Shown here piece after piece: positions 1 through 38,925 of a DNA stretch of 64,000 bases. The notes beneath the pieces were generated by a model. That model was given only the letters and a program-made list of their open reading frames with translations, was not told the DNA's origin and did not search any database. Position 1 is the first letter of the stretch; every line of letters begins with the position of its first letter. Source of the DNA: Arbacia lixula. Taxonomy: Eukaryota > Echinodermata > Echinoidea > Arbacioida > Arbaciidae. The stretch lies in contig OZ022589.1 of assembly GCA_963669155.1 (NCBI GenBank), positions 17,428,922 to 17,492,921 of the forward strand, read 5' to 3'. Both the position numbers and the translations under genes were made by a program.

Positions 1-2170
1 ATATTGGAAACAAAATATCTTGAATCTCCAATCGTATTGTCCTAAGACATGTAGAGTGAATAGGTGTTTAAATGTTCAGAAACGATTTTTCAACTGAACT
101 ACTAAAACTCCTTTCCATTCAAATACAATCAGATGCAATTTACACTAATGGCTATGCTGAGTTGTTCATTTAATTAATTTTATTAAACATTTCTTACATA
201 ATTTCTTGTAATTTCACCATCAGGCAAATGCATATTGTCTGACTTTATATATAAGAGAATGTGAAGAACAAAACCACCCGGTTTACCATTTACCATAATG
301 ACAGTTAACAATATATATTCTTTGACAAGTAACTGTGACGTGATCAACATGAGGGGAACAACTTTGTTCTTTCTCTGTCTAAAATTAATGAGAGATTACG
401 CAACAAAAGTAACGGACATGAACAAGTAAAACTCTTTATACACATCTTCACAGAAGCTACTCATATTACATTATTACAATAATTACATATTTTGTTTAGG
501 TTTAACATATGAAAATCGTTGCGTAGCAAGCAGAGTAAGATCCACATTAAAAAAAAAATTATGTGTATGCCTATGTACAATTTCATCACGGTAATCAGTC
601 TGTTCGAGGCACATACATTACATTTGTTCCAGAAAACATGCTGCTCTGTTGGATTTCTGTGTATCGATGGTGGAAATGAGGTTAAAGGTTAAAGTATGTT
701 GGAACGATTATTTCCTTCAAGCAGGGATAACGTAATTGACGTAAATTTCACAGCCCACTTGGATGGTGATTCTTTGCTAAAGTGTAGTTGTATGTGCCAT
801 AGGTGCGAATTGGTACCATTAACACGCACAAATCCTGCAGAGTAGCATTTTACAGAAAGGAGAATACCGGGGAATAGGAACTCAGAACAATATTAATGGT
901 AATTCAGTTCATCAATGATGTTCCATTCTTTTGCCTTGCCAATTCGTAGCTTGTGCCTCTATTTCATGTTGCAGTTGATTTTGGACACTCCAACTTGTTG
1001 TTATAACGCTGTCCAAGTTGGAAAACGAACAAACAATCTTCTGGAGTACCACAGGCTTAAATATGAATTTAACTCAGAAACCTTCATTTCATAACCTTGT
1101 AAGATAAAACTGACTTGTGTTATTGTCTGGTGACTTAACATTACACAGTTAGACAAACCTAACGTTCGGCACGTTGCGCAGTGATTTTCATATAATCGAG
1201 AAGGTAGCATTGCAACGAGAATGTTACAGGCTGTAACAACGAAATAGCAAGAGAGATATAATATGCTTATTCCTATATATATGTAAATGTTATACACGTC
1301 TTTCAAACAATTCCTTACCAATGGTAAGTTTTAAAGTATGTCCGAGGCGACAGATTAGCAACAACTACTAGACTCAAAGTGCATTCTATTCCTTAAAACT
1401 GATTTACTTCAATAGTTGAATAATGTAATAAAGATATGGGAAAACCTGTGAATACAATTTCAAAAACGACTTATTATCCAAGCGTGATGTGTCTGTCATG
1501 TTCACTATCTGTATATAAAGTTGTTGAAATTCGTGGACACAAGAGAGAAATACACAAAATGTACAATGATCGTGCCTGCAAATCTTTTAACGAAAGATAT
1601 TAAGATGTACTTCGCATTCTCATGGCAAATTTATCAAAAGAGTAATCAGATTTTTTAGTGACATAAATTAAAGTAATGACGTGTTTCGTTTTAACAGCAC
1701 GAAGTTCAACAAAACAAAAGCAAAATATGAAGAAATGAAATTGATGTTTTACCAAATACATGTACGTCAAATCAAATCACATTCGAGATTTATGTTTTGA
1801 CATTGGTACATTCATTGGTGGTATTCATGCTCTTACACATCAGAAATGCACACAAGATCCATATACATAAGCTTTTAAAGCTCTTTCACTCACAGTCACT
1901 GAATTAAGTTTAATCGACCCGTGCACCATCTCCCCTCTCTGGGGTGCAGTCCTCGCCACCTGCCACTTTACAGCCATTCAAGGCAATTTTTCTTTTAGAT
2001 ATTGACCTTCACATCCTCCCGGATCTTCATATCCTCCTGAATTAAAAATCGAAAGGTGGGGAAATTACACTTCGACTGCCGGTTGCAGAAATTAGCATCT
2101 GATAAGTCAAATGTTGGAACAATTGGGACCCATCAAAACCGGCATAGATCGGAGATTTGAAGGGCACGAA
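1..2170. other. AT-rich intergenic sequence with no recognisable gene
   Basis: Both strands were read. The only open frame of note, about 106 codons on the minus strand near 1001-1321, is low in complexity, has no recognisable domain and lies in AT-rich DNA, so it is not called. This stretch lies downstream of the minus-strand GPCR and may contain its 3' UTR, but no boundary can be fixed. Confidence 0.5.
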
Positions 2171-3373
2171 TCATGAGTCTGACGATCCCGAAGGCATAGG
2201 GACGATTAAATCTGACCGTTCAGGGGCGTGTCCCGGCAGCCTCATCGACGTCCTGGGAAGCCGTCCACCGGCCGTGGATGTCGAGTCCGTCAGCTGGTTA
2301 GACTTGACCGGACAGCGCAGGATGCTTCTGAAAGCGATTTTAAAGTCGGGGTGCCTCGTGCCGTAGATGAATGGGTTTACGCAGGAGTTGAAAAGGAAGA
2401 TCATTCCAAAGGCTGGAACCAGTCGCTCGCCACCAGGAATAACGAGCTGAACGCTGTAAGGCGAGATTAGGACGAGGAACAAGATTATAATGAGAAAGAG
2501 GTTTTTTGTCACACTCATTTGGCGTTTGCTGAACACACTTTTTTTCCGCGCGTGACCCGCTATACTTCCTGAGACTGACACGATCTGGTTTGTAACGCGC
2601 GCGATCCGACGGGTGTTGATGCGGACGTATCGCCAGATACGAAAGTAGCTTCCGAAGATGACGATGAGCGGGACGGGGTAGAAAGTGATGGCGAGGAGGA
2701 GATTGTATATTGGGGAGAACGAATGCGTTGTGTTCCAAATGCACATGCTGTAGCGGCTGTTGAAGCCGAAGAAGGAATCTGTGATGGTGTATGGCACTAG
2801 CGCGATCGTGACCGGAATCAACCAGAACACCGTGGTCAACCCCGCCAGAGCATACACCGTGAGGATCTCATGGTACCGGTGGTTGGGCAGGGTGATGAGG
2901 CACGCTCGACTTAGGGCTATACCGGCTAGCGTGTATAGACTACATCCCGTGCTCACCATTAGAATCATCCCCTCCCACATGCAGATCCAATCGGGGAGCG
3001 GCCACGCGTCCTCGCACAACAGCGCCAACGCCATCCACGGCAAGTTCAAGCAGCTGATCAAATCGGCGACCGCCAGGTTGACCACGAAGGCGTTGGTCTT
3101 GTTTCTCAGTTTTTTGTTGAGGAACACGGCCAAGATGACTAGCGTGTTCCCGAACGCGCCTGTGACTGAGATTAGCCCTGTGATCATCGCGTACACGATG
3201 CGATCTGTGTAGTTCTTGTACACGACAGGCTCGGAAGTATCCGTACAATTATCCAAGTCACACATTGTGGATACTTCGATACTTCTTCTGGTGATGTTCT
3301 GCCTGGAAAGCAGCAGAAGCAGGCTCGACTGACCCTCTCCCTCGATAGTCTCTCTCTCTCGCAGATTGCTCAA
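2171..3373 (-). CDS. Rhodopsin-family (class A) G-protein-coupled receptor, orphan, melatonin/GPR84-like in style
   Basis: This is a single-exon frame of 400 codons encoding a seven-helix plasma-membrane receptor that should signal through heterotrimeric G proteins; the ligand is unknown. TM1 is about residues 57-82 with GN at 75-76. TM2 carries NLAVAD with the conserved Asp at 104. Cys131 at the top of TM3 and Cys211 in the second extracellular loop form the usual disulfide pair. TM4 is about 172-196, TM5 221-250, TM6 287-312 with Pro305, and TM7 ends in NPFIY (333-337). The DRY motif at the end of TM3 is replaced by SRA (155-157). N-glycosylation sequons lie at N42 and N54. The first Met gives a longer, hydrophilic N-terminus; Met37 (codon at 3263-3265) is an equally good start and gives 364 residues. 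Intronless orphan receptors of this kind are common in echinoderm genomes. The family is clear, the subfamily is a guess. Confidence 0.88.
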   Translation of the reverse strand: MSNLRERETIEGEGQSSLLLLLSRQNITRRSIEVSTMCDLDNCTDTSEPVVYKNYTDRIVYAMITGLISVTGAFGNTLVILAVFLNKKLRNKTNAFVVNLAVADLISCLNLPWMALALLCEDAWPLPDWICMWEGMILMVSTGCSLYTLAGIALSRACLITLPNHRYHEILTVYALAGLTTVFWLIPVTIALVPYTITDSFFGFNSRYSMCIWNTTHSFSPIYNLLLAITFYPVPLIVIFGSYFRIWRYVRINTRRIARVTNQIVSVSGSIAGHARKKSVFSKRQMSVTKNLFLIIILFLVLISPYSVQLVIPGGERLVPAFGMIFLFNSCVNPFIYGTRHPDFKIAFRSILRCPVKSNQLTDSTSTAGGRLPRTSMRLPGHAPERSDLIVPMPSGSSDS

Positions 3374-4892
3374 TCAACCCTCGCGTGTAGAGAAATATTA
3401 AAATGAAGGCAGCATTTAAACTGTTTTTCTGATTGTACGTTTTTCTGCAAGTCTTCTCCTTCAAGAATATGCTATTGAACAAAATCTGATATAAGAATTC
3501 TTAATCCAGAGGCAAACTGAAAACTGCGTCCGAACGACCATGTGCGTTAAAATACAATAGTTTGACACCATTTACGATATTTCGTTATCGCGAAATGCTT
3601 CCAAATAGTATCCGGTCCCGCCAATCATTTCCAAAATTATCATTCACTTAAATATATTCAGAGGATTTCCTGCTGTACGGTATGATTATCCCATAGAACT
3701 TTACAATGACTGATGTATGTTTATTTCACTTTCGAAAACACCAGGCGGACTCGAGTTTTCTCTTCCACACTGAGCAAGTCCCCCGTTGATGATGGCTGTA
3801 TTAATTACTGACATCCGCCTTGATAACAATATACCGCACACCTCGTCCATCGTACAACGCGAATCGTTATGGAGATATTGCACTCCGTATTTCCGCTTTG
3901 CGAGTAGGATCCAAAGATACGTCACAATTTATTTCATCACGGGACAAAGTGCTGTCGGATCGGTGGTTGGCCAGAGCTGTTGTCTGCGGTAGATGTTGAG
4001 TTAATGACGTAATTACTTTCTACTCATGGCTTATGTTTGGTGCGAGTGCAAAGTGGCCCAACGCCATAATGTAAGGCCTACTTCAAGTGACTAATTATGA
4101 CGTCAAGTAGATGTGGCTAAACACTTCGACAAGTATATTCATGTCTGCTTCCTGTCCCTTTAGTTTAGAGGTATCTCCGCCGAGCTCTCGCCTTTTCAGG
4201 TGAAACTTTGTAGTCAGCTTAGTGCAATTCTGAAAGAAAGTAATACAAAAGAAAATCATGACAATTCCAATGTAAGTATAAGCCACTAGGATGAACTAGA
4301 TGGAAAATGATAGTGGGAGTAACAGTCATCAATGTGCACTCTGCATGGCAAGTCAGGAAAGTCTAATTATTGGTAAATTGTTTTCTTTTAGACGTATAAA
4401 AATATAAAATCTCGAAACTTATTGCAAATAAGTATTTACCAAAGTGTATTATGTTTTGCTCCCAATGTCTAGGGTAAAACAATTCTATCGTTTAGTTGAT
4501 GCAGTTTAATCTTTCATTTATTTTTCTGAGAAATTGTTCTTCCTGCGGGACTGCCATATCCAATAGTCATACTGTGAAGTATCCCTCAATCATCTCTTAA
4601 GCAGTGTCCTCTTGTTATATTTCTTGCAAATTTTATAAGGATATTTTTCATCTCCATAAATCGTGTCGCGGTCAAGGACACAATCAGACTACCAATCTCA
4701 AAATTATGAATATAATGATACATCTCATTTGTATGACAGGTTGTATCATCAAACATAAATCGTACGTATGAGTAATGTATTACAGTCATGCATGATACGT
4801 ATTCGACCATTTTTATATTTGATTCACCTTTGATATGACATCACATTGATCATTACATGATATGTCCAAAATGTTATCCCCCCCACCCCACA

Positions 4893-4897
4893 CCCTC

Positions 4898-4946
<49 letters not shown>
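4893..4946. repeat. (CT)n microsatellite
   Basis: About 54 bases of nearly pure CT on the plus strand, preceded by a C-rich stretch. The short Ser/Leu and Arg/Glu frames through it come from the repeat. Confidence 0.95.
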
Positions 4947-4949
<3 letters not shown>

Positions 4950-6112
4950 CACCCTCTCTGTAACTACCCCCGCAAGCTTTCCATCTCTCGGCTTACATGT
5001 CATTCTCTCCACATCAAACATAATATACTCTTTCTGTTTGCATTTGTAAATGATATATCGTAGTCGCGATCGTATGGACGGAGACGGAAGTCAATATTAC
5101 AAGGCAACGTCATAAAGTGCCTCTTAATTGTGTTGAATTTCGTGTGATATGATTAACTTCTCTGAAATAGTTTTTACTTATGTTATTCAACTTTTATTCA
5201 TGTCTTCGTGTTTTGTCTTTTCTCTCTTTTTGTAATATCATTTTCCTGTTGTTCCATGTACCTTTTTTTCGGATTATTCCCCCCCCCCCTTATATGGATA
5301 TGTTTGTATATGCTTATAGAATGCAATCGTAATGACCATAACAATTTGTTTCAATTTGATTCATTTGTTTGGCATATCTGTCACAAGCAAATTTGTTTGT
5401 AATCATATTCCAATATTTTTTTTACATTTCTGAAAAATGTATTATTGTAATGTTCATGTTCGATTATGTATCAAATAAATGATACAATGTTTGAAGGAAA
5501 GTAAAATGTTTCCAAACAATCAACGTTTCAAATCAAGTGAGGTGTGAAAAAAATCCACAATAATTGGCAGACTTTTAGCAATATTTTCAGCGCTATTTCT
5601 TAATGATAAACACACGTAGGGTTATTTGCTTGTGCGTGTGTTGTTTACTAGGTTTTTTACCAGACGCTAATGACACTAATGGACATGGTATAAAACTGCC
5701 AGCCTGGGTCTGCGTTAATGGACACGCACTCATGACATAAACGAACTCAAAAGTAATACACCGAAGGTGAAGAATTAGCAGTCTTTTATTGCGAACCCGT
5801 TCTAAAAGCAGTTCATGGCCGAGCAAGGATTTGTCTCCAGCATGGTCAATCTTTCCCGCTTAATAAAACTTCGTGACTTTACCGCACACACCCTGAATTC
5901 CTATTCAGGCGTGTGATTAATTGTGATTTATATAATGATTCATTATATTCACAATGATTTATCATAATGATTTATCATTATTGAATGATAATGATTTTGA
6001 ATACGAGCATACCTCCCATCCCTCTTCAATCAGTATTTTCATTTATGATAATAAACTGTCTTAGTCCAGTGCCGCTGGTAGCAGGAGGATAGGGAGGGGA
6101 AAGAAAAAAAAG

Positions 6113-6143
6113 TGTGTGTGTGGGGGGGGGGGGGACTACCACA

Positions 6144-6181
<38 letters not shown>
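6113..6181. repeat. (TG)n / G-run / (CA)n compound low-complexity tract
   Basis: A short TG run is followed by a 13-base G run and then about 20 CA dinucleotides. The TG and CA parts are complementary and could fold back on each other. Confidence 0.9.
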
Positions 6182-6184
<3 letters not shown>

Positions 6185-6570
6185 CTGGGCGATATATTAA
6201 AAAGACAAAATCATGAGGAATAGCGCATCAACAGTTAACAATAGACTTGTACGACGAGTAGTGCATTGATCTCAAAAATATATTTCACAGCATATTATTT
6301 CTTCCTTATTTTGGGGGTGATATCGAGTGAGGGATGGCCTCTATTTAACACAACAATAACATGTATATAACAAAGCTTTACATGTATGTTATGTGTATAA
6401 TCAGACAACTCTTCCTCTTGCTTATCTTCGTGTGTTTGTCCTCTTCTATTTATTCTTCGCCTTCTTTATTATTTTGATTCTACTTCTTTCTCTATCCTTT
6501 CTGCTTTTTCACCATCTTATTCATATTACATCTTCTTATTCCTCCTTCATTTTCAGTTCTTTTTTTCCTT

Positions 6571-6645
6571 TTTCTTCTTCTTCTTCTTCTTCTTCTTCTT
6601 CTTCTTCTTCTTCTTCTTCTTCTTCTTCTTCTTCTTCTTCTTCTT
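6571..6645. repeat. (TTC)n trinucleotide microsatellite
   Basis: About 25 uninterrupted TTC units. They produce poly-Ser on the plus strand and poly-Glu on the minus strand, which are not genes. Confidence 0.95.
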
Positions 6646-7963
6646 TTACTTCCTCGTCTCCTCCTTCATTTTCTACTTCTTTTTCGTAGTCAGCTTCCTT
6701 TCCGTCATCACTATCGTCCTTTAAAGATCCATGTGCACACCAAACATATAAAGAGGAATCGATTAATCTACTACGTGTTGTTTCTGCCTGAAATATAATT
6801 ATCTGTATCCTAATAATTAACGATAAGGCCATGCCAAGCTAGTCGATACGCCTTCTAGTTCAAGTCAAATGCTTGAGGTGTCTAGACGCAGTAAAATTGA
6901 CCAGCTATTGTGACCCTATCATGCCTATAAAACACGGCAAACAAAATCAATATTTGTATTCACTTTGTCCATGTCATCAGAGCTGATAATTGTTCCTAGC
7001 GAAAGTCAAATATCCATTACTCACCGCATAAAGATGACAAAATTGATGTACAGGAACTTAATTGCAGGACTCAAATATTATGTACTGCACGGACAAAAAT
7101 CATGATTGGCAACAGAATGGCTATAAATTTGAAGTGTCATATTTCATGCCTTGCAAGGTGAATCCTACGACCGTTACACTTGTCTAATGTTACAAATGAA
7201 GTATTAGATTATGGCGATGAAGACTTCCTGGTATATCACCACGCACTTACACTACGTTTATAAAGAAATTGAAGCGAAATTGAAGCAAGGAAAATACAAT
7301 GTGCCTTCTCTTAGATCCAACGAAAAGGCAAAAGTGTAATGTGCAATAGAAATGAACATGGTAGATTTAAAAGCGAAATTATATATACCTCATATTTTTT
7401 CCACACCACTCTATTGAGACAGGCGCGGCCTTCTCGAGCTAGGATCACGAAGTCACGAAAACCAATCAAACTTGTATGATCCATTATACGGTAGTTTAAT
7501 TTCCATTGTCGTGTTTATGCCCATTTTGGCATGATGTCGACTCAAAAGCCAAAATACATATCCCATCGCAAAGGCAATACATGTGTCTGTATTGTGTCTG
7601 TTTTGGCTGACACGCCGTTCCTTTCATATATGAGTATGACAAGTGTGAATAGGTGACAGACTTGAACACGTGTTGACGTGAAGGTGTGTTGTTTAGAGAA
7701 GGGGTGTGAAGGGAGAACACCTTTGGATAACTCCATGACAACGCGCACGTAGGTTTCAATACAAAGTGTCGTCTGGCAGTTTTTCAGAGCCATTAGCAGA
7801 ATTTAGGAAAAGGATTCCTTTCTTTATGAAAATATTAATGTGACATTTGAATCTCGATCAAGTTTCAACAAGGAAATGTACTGATAGAAAGAAGGAAAGG
7901 GGAGAATGATAAGAAAATGTATATAATAATAGAGAGATGGGGTAGAAAGAGAGATATATATAA

Positions 7964-7971
<8 letters not shown>

Positions 7972-8004
<33 letters not shown>

Positions 8005-8110
8005 AAGGAGAGAGGGGGAGAAAGAGAGAGAAAGAGAGGAGAGAGAGGGGGAGAAAGAGAAAGAAAGAGAAGAGAGAGAGGGGAGAAAGAGAAAGAAAGA
8101 GAGAGATAAA

Positions 8111-8157
<47 letters not shown>

Positions 8158-8173
8158 GGGGGTAGAGAGAGAG
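7972..8173. repeat. (GA)n-rich microsatellite block
   Basis: About 200 bases that are almost all purine on the plus strand. Two pure GA runs flank an interrupted GGAGA/GAAAGA section. Long mirror-symmetric purine tracts like this can adopt triplex DNA. Confidence 0.92.
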
Positions 8174-8789
8174 GCGGGTGTACAAAGAGTATTACTAAAT
8201 ACCTGGGTTATACAGGCCGTTATACATAAGCATATAGGTTATAGGCCGTTATCTAGTGCCTGTGATGGAAATATTAGAGGGAAACTACAGTCCCAAAGGA
8301 TAAATTGCTCTCATTCAAGATCGAAAAAGCCTGATTTAAAGCAGAGGCAATCAAGTTTTCGGAAAATCAGACAACTATTGAATTAAATTGAAGATTCATT
8401 CACAGTATATGATCTGTCGTTTGCCTTCATATTATAGCCGACACAGCCGAAATACAATTGTTCTCAACAAGAAAGAGAGAGTTATGGCGGATTTAAAAAA
8501 AAACAAATTATCTACTTCATGTGTGTTACATACTACTACTTTATCAATTTGTGGTAATTTCTGTCAGGACAGCCGTTGGACTGGGACGATAAGAGCCAAA
8601 ATGGGCGTTTGATTGTGAAGAGAAGTGTTATATTTTGTCTGTACAAAAGCAAGGAAAACGGCCGGACACAAGCATAGGATCAGTTCAAGTAATAAGAATG
8701 TCAAAGTTATGATGAGAGCAGGGCATACGTGTTCGTCTGTCAACGTGACTTTGAAAGAGTTCAATTCTCTTTATGCGGTCATTAGAGAT

Positions 8790-9110
8790 TCGTAATCTTT
8801 TTCATCAGGCATTGTTCTACCATTGCTGGATGAAGCCCTCCTCAATCAGTTTCCATTCACTTATGTTTGCTGTCATTCTGTTACATGTTGCTGTGTTTGT
8901 GTATGTTGATATTTCGTCTCTCCGTCTTCTCTTTTGTCGGCCCCTTCTTCGCTTTCCTGTTCTTGGTTGCCATTCTGGGAGTTTCTTTTCCACCTGTTGT
9001 CTTGTGTTCTATATAAGTGTCCTGCCCATCTCCGTTTCATCTCTTTAATTTTTACTATAATATCTTTGACCTTCGTTTTCTGTCGTATGTCAGTCTGCTT
9101 CACTTTGTCA
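8790..9110 (-). pseudogene. 3' end of a decayed RTE-type LINE
   Basis: Read on the minus strand, this contains the typical C-terminal tail of RTE-like reverse-transcriptase polyproteins. There is a KTKVKDII-KIKEMKRRWAGH block, then QDNRW, then (after a frameshift) a GRQKRRRRDEI block and an EEGFIQQW-like end near 8800. The reverse-transcriptase core is absent and at least one frameshift separates the blocks, so it is a 5'-truncated, dead copy. Family assignment rests on motif memory only. Confidence 0.7.
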
Positions 9111-9393
9111 AGTAAGTTAAATTGGGCATTCTTCTTTTCATAATCTTTTTAACGCGACCGAATAGATCAAGAACTAGAAATTGCTTTATGAGAAATCGAG
9201 AAAAATCTAGTTGTAATCATCTATCGTGATGAATTCAATCTATATCGTTAGATCATAATGTCGCAATTGAGCATGCTGGGAGGGGCATTATGTAAACCAC
9301 CATCTCCGTTCTGCCAATTCCCTGGTCACCACCTTTCCATGAGACAGAATGTTCTGCATGTTCACGTCAGTCCCGTCGCCAGCTTTTTTCAAG

Positions 9394-9498
9394 GGGGGGG
9401 GGGGGGGGGGGGGTGGGGGGTACTTTGGGGGAAAAAATCACAAAAATTACCAATAACAGGTCCCCCTTCGAAAAAACATATACCCCCACCCCCACCCT
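9394..9498. repeat. G-rich then C-rich low-complexity pair
   Basis: A run of about 20 G followed by GGTGGGG, and some 80 bases later CCCCCACCCCCACCC. The two can pair as a large hairpin, and the G side could form quadruplex DNA. Apparent proteins across it are artefacts. Confidence 0.8.
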
Positions 9499-9572
9499 TT
9501 GGCGACGTCCCCAACAACAACAACAACAAAAGTAACTCGCACCCTTCTGAAATAAAAAAATAAAAAAAAAAA

Positions 9573-9623
9573 GTGGTCTGGAGGGGTGTGCGTAGGATGC
9601 GAACGTACACCCCTCCAGACCAC
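9573..9623. repeat. Perfect 17-bp inverted repeat (hairpin)
   Basis: The left arm 9573-9589 (GTGGTCTGGAGGGGTGT) and right arm 9607-9623 are exact reverse complements around a 17-base loop. An A-rich run lies directly before it. It may be a remnant of a foldback element. Confidence 0.85.
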
Positions 9624-11270
9624 ATGCAGTTTTTATTCGTAAGAAACGATGGAATGCACCAGCATTTACAGCAGGGTCGCTGTAATGTATCCCCTTTTGT
9701 AAACACACAAAATAAAATTCGGTCAAACATTAATTTACACGTACATGTACGACGAGTTAATATCTCGGTCGAGTTTGTAAAATACAAAACTTATCAGTGA
9801 TGGATAATTGAAGTATAGCAGCAGCAGCAATGAACATGAAAACGTATTACTTTGTATTTTTCCAGCTTACTTCTGCCGTGCAAAATCGTGTTGGCCTGCT
9901 AATCTTCCATATTCCTCCATACTAATGTAATAATCAGAGTCGTTTAGATTGTAGAACCGGGTGTAAACTTGAATGAGGTTGTAAGAGCAGTAAGGCTCGG
10001 CAAATGATAAACTATATTTTAAGACGACCCAGCTAAAATCAAAATGAAGAAGAAGAATAAAAAAAAAAAGTAGAAGAGGGAAAAAGAAAAAGGGAGGAGA
10101 AGGATGAGGGTGGAATGGATGAAAAGAGAAGTTCTAGATGGAGACAATTAACAGCGGGAGAAAAAATATATATATATTTGCCGCCCCTTACGTTAGATCT
10201 TTGTCAAGCATCGTCGGGCGCACGTTTGAAGTAAGTGAAACAGGTTTCTTTGATAGAATTATACGATTTAAACGGCATTTTCGTGGCATAAAACTTTGAA
10301 TCATATTTTGGATGAGCTAGGTGATTATAAGATAGTATCAGTCTAATGTATTTCTGAACACAGATTTTCATTTAGATTAGAATATTCAGCACAAGTGTAA
10401 ACAAGCGCCAAGATCAAGTTTAGCTAGTCCCGCTCATTCATATTCGTGTTTTGTGCTGTATGGTTGGAATGTCCTTACTGCGACCGAGCATTGGTGCAAG
10501 GTAGTCGAGATAAGCAGTGATGATTTTGGAAAATATCATCAATTATATTGCGCAGAACTTATAGCTATTGGACACACTTACGGAGAATACTTACATGAAT
10601 ACTTCCGTAGTTGCTTTGAAGATGAATTTAGTCCATGATGGGTTTTTTTTCTTGAAAACGTACCATCGTACGGCGGTCGGAATTAATGCAGCTGGGAAAC
10701 ATGTAGGCCTATCTGAAGATTGCCGACTTTTTGAAGTTTACGCGCATGCGCCAGTTCTCTATACGATTCGTGTGTGTTACGTTTTCAACAACAATCCATT
10801 ACCGTAGCACTCTTTTCACATCGTTGTTTTTTTCTTTTTTCACTATTATTAGAACAGATTTTATATTCCAATTTTTATTTCATTATATTTAAAATTTTAT
10901 TTTGGAGCTTTTATTATATTTTGCAAATTTATGTTTGTCCGTAATTTTTTGTTTTGTTATGTTTTTAAGAGCCACTTTTTTCAACCCAATAACGCCATCC
11001 CGCTAAGCTAGATTTCAGTGATGGTGCAGTGGTGCACGGTATTAGGAAAGTTGGAAGATTCGGAACTATTTCTCTTACAAAATCCTTGATCCGCCACTGA
11101 AGTTTATAACATAGAATTTAATCATATTTTGGTCACTTTAAATGACACAATTAATGAAAATCAGGTTGATAATTTGCACAATCAAAACAATAAAAAATCA
11201 CTTTTCTCATGCATATTCATCAATAGCGCTAAATACGGTCATCAGAGCGAAAGCGTCATCATCATGAATA
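9624..11270. other. Intergenic DNA upstream of EFTUD2
   Basis: AT-rich sequence with a polypurine patch near 10045-10130 and no supported gene. A perfect palindromic NRF-1-type site lies at 10742-10751. Confidence 0.45.
10741..10752. promoter_or_regulatory. NRF-1 (P3A2)-type palindromic site
   Basis: The sequence contains GCGCATGCGC, the core of the NRF-1 consensus; the sea-urchin homologue is P3A2. It lies about 1 kb upstream of the first EFTUD2 coding exon. Whether it belongs to that promoter is inference. Confidence 0.4.
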
Positions 11271-11273
11271 TTA

Positions 11274-11320
11274 TTTTGCGCATGCCTACGAAGTTATTAA
11301 ACAGCCAAGATGGCAGTCTG
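11274..11320 (+). promoter_or_regulatory. Candidate EFTUD2 promoter core: NRF-1-like half site plus YY1-like AAGATGGC
   Basis: TTGCGCATGCC is followed about 30 bases later by GCCAAGATGGCAG, which resembles the YY1 element placed at the start sites of many TATA-less housekeeping genes. A possible non-coding exon would run from here to a donor near 11375 (ATTG|GTAAC) and splice to the acceptor at 11710. The arrangement fits a constitutive splicing gene but is not proven. Confidence 0.3.
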
Positions 11321-11516
11321 GAAGGGATTTCGTTTTGTTAGACCATGATTAGACAGACACATGAAGGGGAAATTGGTAACGTTACTCAATATTTTCCATC
11401 ATTTTCTTACTTCAGACATATGGAAGTTACATTCAACCATTCATATAATGTGATAAATATACTTGAAATGAGTAATTCATCCATGTGCACGGGTCGATTA
11501 TCCATTAATCGCACCC

Positions 11517-11593
11517 GACATTCCGGGAAATCGGGGGCGAGCCCTCAGGACGCTCCCGCTGCGCGGGAGCAGTCCCGGGGCTAGGAATGTCCT
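11517..11593. repeat. GC-rich foldback element in the EFTUD2 5' region
   Basis: Outer arms GACATTCC and GGAATGTC flank an internal perfect palindrome, GCTCCCGC-TGC-GCGGGAGC. The CGGGACTGCTCCCGCG segment recurs in reverse orientation at about 17481-17520, which marks it as a small dispersed family and not a unique hairpin. Confidence 0.7.
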
Positions 11594-11742
11594 AACGTTC
11601 AACCTGTAAGTTTCCATATTTACACTGGCAAAATGTCCTTAGCCCAGTACTATCGGTAGGGCTACCTCCTTTGTTCATCATAACATACATTTTACCCTTT
11701 CCCCGACCAGGTCTGAAAGCTCCACAAAAAACACAAACGGCA

Positions 11743-38925
<27,183 letters not shown>

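Larger units (their letters stand above)
3374..8780. other. Intergenic DNA between the GPCR and the LINE relic, rich in microsatellites
   Basis: No protein-like frame with a recognisable domain was found. The stretch holds the (CT)n, G-run/(CA)n, (TTC)n and (GA)n tracts listed separately, and is otherwise AT-rich. The GPCR promoter presumably lies just above 3373, but no TATA or Inr element could be assigned. Confidence 0.5.

Noticed and set aside
1001-1321. 106-codon minus-strand frame
   Set aside because: Isolated, no motif, AT-rich; no splice or promoter support.
2340-3248. Other frames overlapping the GPCR on both strands
   Set aside because: Shadows of the receptor reading frame, which alone has seven helices and class A motifs.
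6393-6832. Poly-Ser and poly-Glu proteins
   Set aside because: Produced by the (TTC)n microsatellite on either strand.
7865-8185. Low-complexity proteins across the GA/CT block
   Set aside because: Microsatellite translation with no other support.
9258-9787. Gly-rich and Pro-rich proteins around 9.4-9.7 kb
   Set aside because: They come from the G and C runs; no domain.
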